From positions 434,001 through 498,000 of the forward strand of contig NZ_AKCS01000005.1 of NCBI RefSeq assembly GCF_000299035.1: a stretch of 64,000 nt of DNA. The letters run 5' to 3'. This document shows, in pieces, positions 36,448 through 42,848 of this stretch (the first letter of the stretch is position 1; each line of letters begins with the position of its first letter). The DNA comes from Bacillus bingmayongensis. GTDB lineage: Bacteria; Bacillota; Bacilli; Bacillales; Bacillaceae_G. Both the position numbers and the translations under genes were made by a program. The notes beneath the pieces are model-generated. The model was not told the DNA's origin. It was given only the letters and a program-made list of their open reading frames with translations, and made no database searches.

Positions 36448-36476
36448 ACCAACGAGTAACACAATAAAACTGCTAA

Positions 36477-36525
36477 CAGTCACTTCACTGTTCTAACACT
36501 ACTGTTAATTTATTTTATTGGCATG
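36477..36525. repeat. Imperfect direct repeat, right copy
   Basis: It matches 24541-24589 over about 49 bases with a handful of substitutions and no indels. Confidence 0.7.
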
Positions 36526-36600
36526 TGAATCAGATAGTTTAGTTCTTACGACTCTAAACCTATCTTCTAAAACTTCTCCAATAAGGTTACCCGTACTCTA
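36505..36600 (-). pseudogene. Tiny toxin-domain stump after a junction motif
   Basis: From the junction (Ser-Thr-Gly-Asn) the minus strand reads STGNLIGEVLEDRFRVVRTK, LSDSHANKIN and a stop at 36505. It keeps the junction frame but lacks both the upstream pre-toxin block and most of a toxin domain. It may be a leftover of a replaced C-terminus. Confidence 0.45.
36587..36598 (-). repeat. Toxin junction motif, copy in stump
   Basis: GAGTACGGGTAA encodes Ser-Thr-Gly-Asn, in the same frame as the other copies at 31907, 34084 and 38566. Confidence 0.6.
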
Positions 36601-36625
36601 AATAATAAAGTCAAGCCCACTAAAG

Positions 36626-36664
36626 AAATGGTGGCAGTCGGATTTTCCAACTACCACCATTTTA
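36626..36664 (-). terminator. Hairpin ending the T7SS effector operon
   Basis: AAATGGTGG.AGT / ACT.CCACCATTT lies 125 bp after the PoNi immunity stop. It would separate the expressed toxin-immunity pair from the silent modules downstream. Confidence 0.65.
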
Positions 36665-36788
36665 TCATTTATTCAATTCAACTTAGTTTACACACATTTA
36701 TTAACAGATCCCTTAACAGTACTCGATTGATTGAAAAGTTACTCATTAAAACCAATAAAATAGATTTTTTACTGATTTCTAAATATAT

Positions 36789-38021
36789 TTACTTTACATC
36801 TTTAACAATAACTTCATACATATCCCCAATATTTCCATCTATTGGTACCAATGCATAATAATTCTGATCATTATTTAATATAAATTGAACTAATTTTGTT
36901 TCTGATTCATTCCAGAAATTTTTGATACTATCAACGTAGTCCTCTAAATCCTCTTTATAGTCCAATTGCAATATATATCCTTTTTCGGTCATTGCAAAAA
37001 CAATTAAACTTCCTAAGAGATTTTTTTGCTCATTTTCTTTTTCATACTCTTGTAATAAAAACCAGATTTGGTTTATTCCTATAGTTTTTTTGTATTTTTC
37101 ATAAAAACTACTATCATCCATATTCTCATAATCATGTATCAATTCATTAACAAATGAGTGCCATCTTGAAGGAATAATCTTTTCCAATAAAGGATTATTT
37201 TCAATTCCTTCTATTATTTCATCTATCTCTTCAATCTCATGCTCATTGTTGTATTCACTTAGGGAGATGTGTTTGAATTTCATTGAATTCTTGTAATGTG
37301 CCAATTCATATGGATAGTGATTATTATTTATTAGGCTTGTATCATCAAGTTCTAGTATCTTTGCTAGTGCTGCTGTCTCGAAGCTCCAAAACCCTACATA
37401 TCCAGGTTCTTTATGCGCATTTTTCCATTCATAATCATAATGGCCTTTAAACCATTCTTTCTCCATATACGTTTTCAATCTTTTAGATGCTTCTTTCTTA
37501 TCTGTTTGTGCAAGTTCTATAATCTCTCTTGTTTTTGCATATGGATTTTCTTTAAAATAAACATTGGTGATTTTTGTGTATCCAATATCACTAGCACATA
37601 ATAAAAAATCAATCACTGAATCATTCATATTTTTTTTCTCAACTAACTTATTTAATCTTTCTATATTCTTTTTATCCGTTTCTAATAATATTCCTAAGGA
37701 AATCATCCAAAGCAGATTTATATATCCAACTTCCCTACTCCCTGTATGCTCTAAATCATCAATTGCATTATGAAAATATGCTTCTATTGCACTAATGTCT
37801 TCTCCTAAAGAATACATTGCCCTAATATCATTCGTCTCATGTATAAAATTTCTTAAATATCTTCCTTCTATAATACTTTTATTATCTTTAGGTTTTCTTT
37901 GAATACCATTTTTTTCATCTTCTTCCAAACTTTTAATATCTTCTCTATTTTCTTCAATAAACTTTTTATGATATTCTATTCCTTTTTTACATTTTTCTTC
38001 TATACATAAATGATCTCTCAT
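36789..38021 (-). CDS. PoNi-type immunity protein with C-terminal extension
   Basis: The 410-residue protein has a helical N-terminal half and a PoNi/DUF1911 C-terminal core with PGYVGFWSFETAALAKILEL, DDTSL and HYPYELAHY. PoNi proteins inhibit PoNe DNases, and the gene directly upstream encodes a PoNe domain. ATG 38021 follows AGGAGGAATC, 25 bp after the toxin stop. About 130 extra residues follow the DUF1911 core (from EEIDEIIEG on), longer than the typical PoNi; their role is unknown. Confidence 0.82.
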   Translation of the reverse strand: MRDHLCIEEKCKKGIEYHKKFIEENREDIKSLEEDEKNGIQRKPKDNKSIIEGRYLRNFIHETNDIRAMYSLGEDISAIEAYFHNAIDDLEHTGSREVGYINLLWMISLGILLETDKKNIERLNKLVEKKNMNDSVIDFLLCASDIGYTKITNVYFKENPYAKTREIIELAQTDKKEASKRLKTYMEKEWFKGHYDYEWKNAHKEPGYVGFWSFETAALAKILELDDTSLINNNHYPYELAHYKNSMKFKHISLSEYNNEHEIEEIDEIIEGIENNPLLEKIIPSRWHSFVNELIHDYENMDDSSFYEKYKKTIGINQIWFLLQEYEKENEQKNLLGSLIVFAMTEKGYILQLDYKEDLEDYVDSIKNFWNESETKLVQFILNNDQNYYALVPIDGNIGDMYEVIVKDVK

Positions 38022-38048
38022 TCTATTTGATTCCTCCTAGCTTCTAAA

Positions 38049-39461
38049 TTATGGCCATTCTCCAATGTTGTTACCATCTGCATCTATCCTATATGTTTTT
38101 ACATTTCCACTACTATCGATTTTTGATAATACTCTTTCAACTTCACCATCTTCCAATGCATTCGTAATCTTTTCTGCTAATTCTTCATCTCCATCAACAG
38201 CTTTCAATATTCTACTTTTTCCAGTTTCAGAACCTGTCAACCAATTATCTGACATTTGTGGTCCATCTTTAGTTTTTCCTAATTGTGAACTACCAAACTT
38301 AGATTCATCAATAACATATTTGATCTTTGATTCTGCATTTGTATTTTCGTATAATCCGTCAATCCCTTTTACTATTTTATCATCTATGGTTGATGGTAAA
38401 TCCCTGCCTATTACCTTTAAGTCATATCCAGCATCTTTTATACTTTGATTGTTTAATAAATTATCACCTGATTTTATTTCACCAAAATTACCTTTTTGTT
38501 TAGCTGTAGCTGTTTCCGCATTAAAGTCATCCACATTTGTTTTTTTACTTCCACCAGAACTATCTTTACCCGTATCCTTACCAAAAACCTTCTCCCCAGT
38601 ATCCTTCACATACTGATACGCATCTTTCAGCAGGTTCTTTCCTCCACCAGAAACGGCGCCTACACCTTCCATTGCGAGAGAAGGTCCTCTACCAAATTTC
38701 GGTACATACTCTCCTAATTTTTTGATAGCATAACGGAATGCCTTATCTGCTTCTATAAAATCGTTTTTAACCTTTGTCTTCCCTTTATTCCACAGGTCTC
38801 CTACTTTATTAACCAGACCTTTAGTTTTAGAAGCGACAAAAGATACGCCTTCTTGTAGCTTACTTGACACTTTCTTCGCTCCATCAAGAAGAGCTTTTCC
38901 GCCTTTCTCTACTGCTTCTACGACCTTCTTTCCGCCATACTTAATTACTTTTCCACCAACACTGACGACTTTTCCAACCGGAATAACGTTCAGAGCCGTC
39001 CACCCTGCCGCAATGAGTCTTTCTTTTGTAGATAGCTCTTTACCTGTGACAGGGTCTTTACCTGTAACTGCTCTAATCGCATCGTTTACACCGAAAAATT
39101 CCGCTGCTTCATCGCGTGCCTTTTCCCACCACGATTTTTCTTTTTTCTTTTCTTTTTTAGGTGCTTCTTTTACTTTTTCTGCTTGTTTCTTTTTATATTC
39201 ATCATCTGCTTGACGAAACTTTTGGGCAATGCGCCGTAAATCCTTTTCTGTCTCTTGTAAGTTATGTATATACCCTTCCATTAGTTTCGTCGATTTCATA
39301 TACTCCCCATAAAAACGCTGACTCGTTGCTCCTTGCCACTGCATTTGAATACTGAACATCGCTTGATTGAGATTCTGTTGTACATTCTGGCTGTGTCTCT
39401 GCATTTCTGAGATGTTTTTGGCAATTTGTTCGAGTTGTTCGGGTTTGACTTTAATCTCCAA
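38049..39461 (-). CDS. Type VII secreted toxin: WXG100 domain, pre-toxin domain, PoNe DNase
   Basis: The ~470-residue effector starts with a fused WXG100 domain (LEIKVKPEQLEQIAKN, central MQWQGATSQRFY), which directs export by the adjacent T7SS. A Lys-rich linker and a pre-toxin TG-type domain follow (VTGKDPVTGKELSTKERLIA), then the long shared block and a C-terminal PoNe nuclease domain (KGNFGEIKSGDN, IVKGIDGLYEN, YVIDESKFGSSQ, DGPQMSDNWL) with PD-(D/E)xK-type acidic residues. TTG 39461 fits GGGAGAAGG and the usual WXG100 N-terminus; GTG 39473 is possible. It probably degrades DNA in target cells. Confidence 0.85.
   Translation of the reverse strand: MEIKVKPEQLEQIAKNISEMQRHSQNVQQNLNQAMFSIQMQWQGATSQRFYGEYMKSTKLMEGYIHNLQETEKDLRRIAQKFRQADDEYKKKQAEKVKEAPKKEKKKEKSWWEKARDEAAEFFGVNDAIRAVTGKDPVTGKELSTKERLIAAGWTALNVIPVGKVVSVGGKVIKYGGKKVVEAVEKGGKALLDGAKKVSSKLQEGVSFVASKTKGLVNKVGDLWNKGKTKVKNDFIEADKAFRYAIKKLGEYVPKFGRGPSLAMEGVGAVSGGGKNLLKDAYQYVKDTGEKVFGKDTGKDSSGGSKKTNVDDFNAETATAKQKGNFGEIKSGDNLLNNQSIKDAGYDLKVIGRDLPSTIDDKIVKGIDGLYENTNAESKIKYVIDESKFGSSQLGKTKDGPQMSDNWLTGSETGKSRILKAVDGDEELAEKITNALEDGEVERVLSKIDSSGNVKTYRIDADGNNIGEWP
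38566..38577 (-). repeat. Toxin junction motif, copy in full-length effector
   Basis: GGATACGGGTAA encodes Asp-Thr-Gly-Lys at the border between the shared block and the PoNe domain. Confidence 0.65.
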
Positions 39462-39521
39462 ACCTTCTCCCACCTTCCTCTATTTTATACCAAAAAGAGC
39501 AGGAACTGCATCTATTATTGC

Positions 39522-39956
39522 TTATACTTCTTTAGAAAAAATATCAAAGATACTCCCATCACAAATGGCTTCGATTTCTTCTTTTACAAACAATTTTTGA
39601 AATGGTGTCCCTAGATTTAAAATCACATTCGCCTCTAAATCTACTGTTTGTAATAATTCAACAGCATTCATACAAACATACGGACAGTCTTCTGGAATCA
39701 CCATTTCTAAATGCTTTAAATCAGAATAAAGCGGTAACATTAATCCTTCTTTCATTTCAAAATAATGAATTTGCAATTGTGTATTTTCTGTAGAAATCAA
39801 ATTGCCGTCTTCATCCGTATTTGTATCCCCCTCTACAGAAGCGACAACGTATAAATTTGACTTTTGTAAAATATCGTAAAAGTGTCCTCTTTTTTCTTCA
39901 TTCTGTAATGCTTCTACTAGCGCCTCATCTAACGGACAAATTTCTAGTAAACTCAT
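39522..39956 (-). CDS. SseB-family protein
   Basis: The 144-residue acidic protein is a single SseB N-terminal domain, seen from FYDILQKSNLYVVAS and MLPLYSDLKHLEMVIPED. Its C-terminal part has VILNLGTPFQKLFVKEEIEA. SseB-type proteins often occur next to polymorphic toxins and WXG effectors and may act as chaperones or adaptors. ATG 39956 follows AAGGAGTGAAAGAGA. It lies between the large membrane protein and the toxin gene and is transcribed with both. Confidence 0.8.
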   Translation of the reverse strand: MSLLEICPLDEALVEALQNEEKRGHFYDILQKSNLYVVASVEGDTNTDEDGNLISTENTQLQIHYFEMKEGLMLPLYSDLKHLEMVIPEDCPYVCMNAVELLQTVDLEANVILNLGTPFQKLFVKEEIEAICDGSIFDIFSKEV

Positions 39957-39982
39957 TCTCTTTCACTCCTTAATGAGAATAG

Positions 39983-40015
39983 GTTCGCCATCTTACCTGA
40001 GATAAGATGGCGAAC
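39983..40015 (-). other. Perfect 13-bp intercistronic hairpin without T tract
   Basis: GTTCGCCATCTTA / TAAGATGGCGAAC with a seven-base loop sits between the 40027 gene and sseB. With no T run it is more likely an mRNA-stabilising or processing structure than a terminator. Confidence 0.6.
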
Positions 40016-40026
40016 TTCACAAATAT

Positions 40027-42822
40027 TTACTTTTTAGCATCCATGGCTTTAATTTCGTTTGCTTTATCCATTGCCTTTTTACGTGTATTCTCGTCAATAG
40101 CGGTTGCATATTGATCACGAGTTAAAAATTCAAAACACTTATATGCTGCATCAAAATTCTTTCCTTCAAAGGCCTTTTCTCCCGTCTCCAACATAAGAGT
40201 AGAGTACTCATTCATTAATTCCTTTGCAGGAGTTTGTTGATATCCTAGTTTCATTGATTGATATGTTAATTCAATTGCTGCTGCTAAATCTTCAATAGTT
40301 TTTACATCTTTTGCCTTTTTATTCGCAGCATCAAATGTACTTAAATACTCAATCGCCGCTTTTACTCCATCCTTAACCCCAGTTTTTTCAATTTCTGGTG
40401 TTTTATATAGAACTTGATAGATCTTTAAAGCTGATAGATAATTAGTTTTTTCTGCCTGTTTTGCTTCTTCTAATACATCATTAGCGGCCTTTGTAAATCC
40501 TTTGGTGTCAATTACGTCACGGGAAGCTGCCTGACCATAATAATGTAAAGCGTTATAAAGTGAATCTTTTCCTTGTTTATTTGCTTCACCACTCGCTACT
40601 TGGATAAGTTGAATTCCTTCTACTTTTTTAGAAGCTCGATCAATCATACTCATGCCACTAATTTGTCCAATTGTTTTATCGATATCTTTTAACTGTGCGA
40701 GTAATGTGTATGATGGTAGCACCGTTTCCTCTACCTTATTTTGCCATCCTGCTGTTCCATTCATTTCATTCCAGTCTTTCTCTGTGCTTTCCCATAGTTT
40801 ATTCGCATAACTTACCATTTCTTCTCTAGAGCGCTCTAATGGATGTTTGGTACGGATTGCATTTGCGATATTTAATACAGCAGTATAATATTCTTCTTTA
40901 GCTGCTGCCTCATTTGCTTTCTTTTCAAACATAAGTGACATCAATAATTTATTCGCTTCATCTCGAACAGATTTTTCTACTCTTGCTGTACCAAATAACA
41001 AATTCGCTTTCTTTAGGGCGTCATCAATGGAAACGTTAGGGTCTTTCATTTGTCCTCGAAGTCCCTCTACAGCCGCGTTAAATTGCTGATTTAATTTATC
41101 TTGCTGCTCACCTTTTGCCCCATCAATCCATTGATTTGCTAATAATAGAGCATTTTCATATTGTAAACTTTCAGGATGTAAGTATGTTTCAATCTGCTCA
41201 ATTACTTGATGAATTGGATCTGGTTTTTCTGGTTTCTTTTGATCACTCGTGCCTTTGTTATCCTTTTCTTTCTTAGTATTTACAGTGTCTTTACTTTCTT
41301 TATCTTCTTTATTTTCTTTACTCTCTTCGCTCTCTTTGCCCTCTGTATTTCCTTTCACCAGTTCCTCTTTTGTCCATTGCTCACTAGGCGCTTCGATTGC
41401 TTCTGTTTTTTCGGTATTATCTTCTTTTGTTTTTGTTTCTTCCTTACTACCAGTTTCTTTTGCAGCTTCTTTTGAAGTTTCTTCTGTTCCCGTTGTAGAT
41501 GCTACCACTGGCGTTTGAATGTCCATATTCTTCAATTCTTCTTGGAGCAGCTTATAGAAAATCTCCTCTACACGTTGATTTGCATCTTCTACTAATTTAG
41601 AATCCACACTTTCAAAAACTGATGTAATTAAATAATATTTACTTAAAGCTTGTTCTAAAGATGCTGTATCCCCTTCATTAGACCAAATCTGTTCTTCTTC
41701 TATCGCTGTTTGATACACTTTTTCTGCTACTGATTGAATATACTCTTTCTGTTTTTCACTTAAATATGTTTGTAACTCTTCTTGTGTTGCAACTGATTCA
41801 TGCAGTACATTAATTTGATTACGGAAATAGAATAACTCTCTCTGATTTGAATAATCGTTATTTGATGGGTTCAGAATTTGGTCTAAATTATCTAATGCTA
41901 ACTTATGTTCGGCTACCGCCTTTGCTTCTGATGACGTATTCAATTGGCTAACAAGCGTCCAGTCATTCTTTTCTTTAGAATATTTAGTCAGACCATTTAA
42001 TACATTTGAATCCTGTCCATTTTGACTACCATAATAATCATTAAAGAATACAGATGAGTAATATTCTCCGTTTCCAGCATACCACTCAACCAAAATATCA
42101 CCTGTTTTCGGTGATACTGTTATTATTGGGCGCATAGGATCTGGTTTTGGATCTGGTTTTGGTTTTGGATCTGGATCTGGTTTTGGATCTTGGTCTTTTC
42201 CTGAATCTTGGTCTTTTCCTGGATCTTGGTCTTTTCCTGAATCTTGGTCTTTTCCTGGATCTTGGTCTTTTCCTGGATCTTGGTCTTTTCCTGAATCTTG
42301 GTCTTTTCCTGGATCTTGGTCTTTTCCTGGATCTTGGTCTTTTCCTGGATCTACTGGTGGCTTTGGATCCACTGGTGTACCCGGATCTACTGGCTTACCT
42401 GGATCCACCACCGGCCCCCCCATATTAGTTGGTAAGTCAAGCTTTGGCGGTGCTGGTGCATCAGATAATTTAATTTCAGGATCTTTTTTTGCAATCTGCA
42501 CTTCATCTGGACTATAAGTTACTGGCGTGATTGGAGATTTATTATTTCCAATTAAATCTGCTAGATTAATGTTTGGTTTTTCACCCGGCTTTGCATCTTT
42601 TTTTGCTGGATCAGCAAGTAAATTAGGAAACATAGATTGCAGGCCGTTTCCTCCTGTAATACGATCATCTTTTTTCTCTTCTGTATTACTTGCTAATTTT
42701 ACTGTTTCTTTTCCAGCTGTATTAAAGCCTTTATCATAGATAAGATAACCAGATGTACCTAATAAAGCTGCTGACATAACAGATATTGCAACTTTCTTAC
42801 CTAAATTATTATTTTCTTCCAT
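40027..42822 (-). CDS. Large single-pass membrane protein of the T7SS locus
   Basis: This ~931-residue protein is not recognised as a known family. An N-terminal membrane helix (VAISVMSAALLGTSGYLIY) is followed by a Pro/Asp/Lys-rich linker with nine GKDQD(P/S) repeats (about residues 150-215). Long helical segments with TPR-like spacing and a Lys/Glu-rich low-complexity stretch (KESEESKENKEDKESKD) follow. ATG 42822 was preferred because GGGGAG precedes it; an in-frame ATG at 42846 lacks an RBS. It starts next to the kinase-TPR gene and might replace EsaA/EssA-type components that are missing here. Confidence 0.65.
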   Translation of the reverse strand: MEENNNLGKKVAISVMSAALLGTSGYLIYDKGFNTAGKETVKLASNTEEKKDDRITGGNGLQSMFPNLLADPAKKDAKPGEKPNINLADLIGNNKSPITPVTYSPDEVQIAKKDPEIKLSDAPAPPKLDLPTNMGGPVVDPGKPVDPGTPVDPKPPVDPGKDQDPGKDQDPGKDQDSGKDQDPGKDQDPGKDQDSGKDQDPGKDQDSGKDQDPKPDPDPKPKPDPKPDPMRPIITVSPKTGDILVEWYAGNGEYYSSVFFNDYYGSQNGQDSNVLNGLTKYSKEKNDWTLVSQLNTSSEAKAVAEHKLALDNLDQILNPSNNDYSNQRELFYFRNQINVLHESVATQEELQTYLSEKQKEYIQSVAEKVYQTAIEEEQIWSNEGDTASLEQALSKYYLITSVFESVDSKLVEDANQRVEEIFYKLLQEELKNMDIQTPVVASTTGTEETSKEAAKETGSKEETKTKEDNTEKTEAIEAPSEQWTKEELVKGNTEGKESEESKENKEDKESKDTVNTKKEKDNKGTSDQKKPEKPDPIHQVIEQIETYLHPESLQYENALLLANQWIDGAKGEQQDKLNQQFNAAVEGLRGQMKDPNVSIDDALKKANLLFGTARVEKSVRDEANKLLMSLMFEKKANEAAAKEEYYTAVLNIANAIRTKHPLERSREEMVSYANKLWESTEKDWNEMNGTAGWQNKVEETVLPSYTLLAQLKDIDKTIGQISGMSMIDRASKKVEGIQLIQVASGEANKQGKDSLYNALHYYGQAASRDVIDTKGFTKAANDVLEEAKQAEKTNYLSALKIYQVLYKTPEIEKTGVKDGVKAAIEYLSTFDAANKKAKDVKTIEDLAAAIELTYQSMKLGYQQTPAKELMNEYSTLMLETGEKAFEGKNFDAAYKCFEFLTRDQYATAIDENTRKKAMDKANEIKAMDAKK
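42187..42348 (-). repeat. 18-bp tandem repeat coding GKDQD(P/S)
   Basis: Nine consecutive copies of an 18-base unit (GATCTTGGTCTTTTCCTG, with A/G variants giving Ser or Pro) lie inside the large membrane protein gene. Copy number variation by slippage is likely. Confidence 0.9.
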
Positions 42823-42848
42823 ACTGTCTTTCTCCCCATTTCCCATCT

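Noticed and set aside
36628-36858. 76-residue plus-strand frame
   Set aside because: It overlaps a terminator hairpin and the end of the PoNi immunity gene in antisense, with no RBS.
42187-42348. Possible CRISPR array
   Set aside because: The 18-base units are contiguous without spacers and stay in frame inside a coding gene, so this is a coding tandem repeat.
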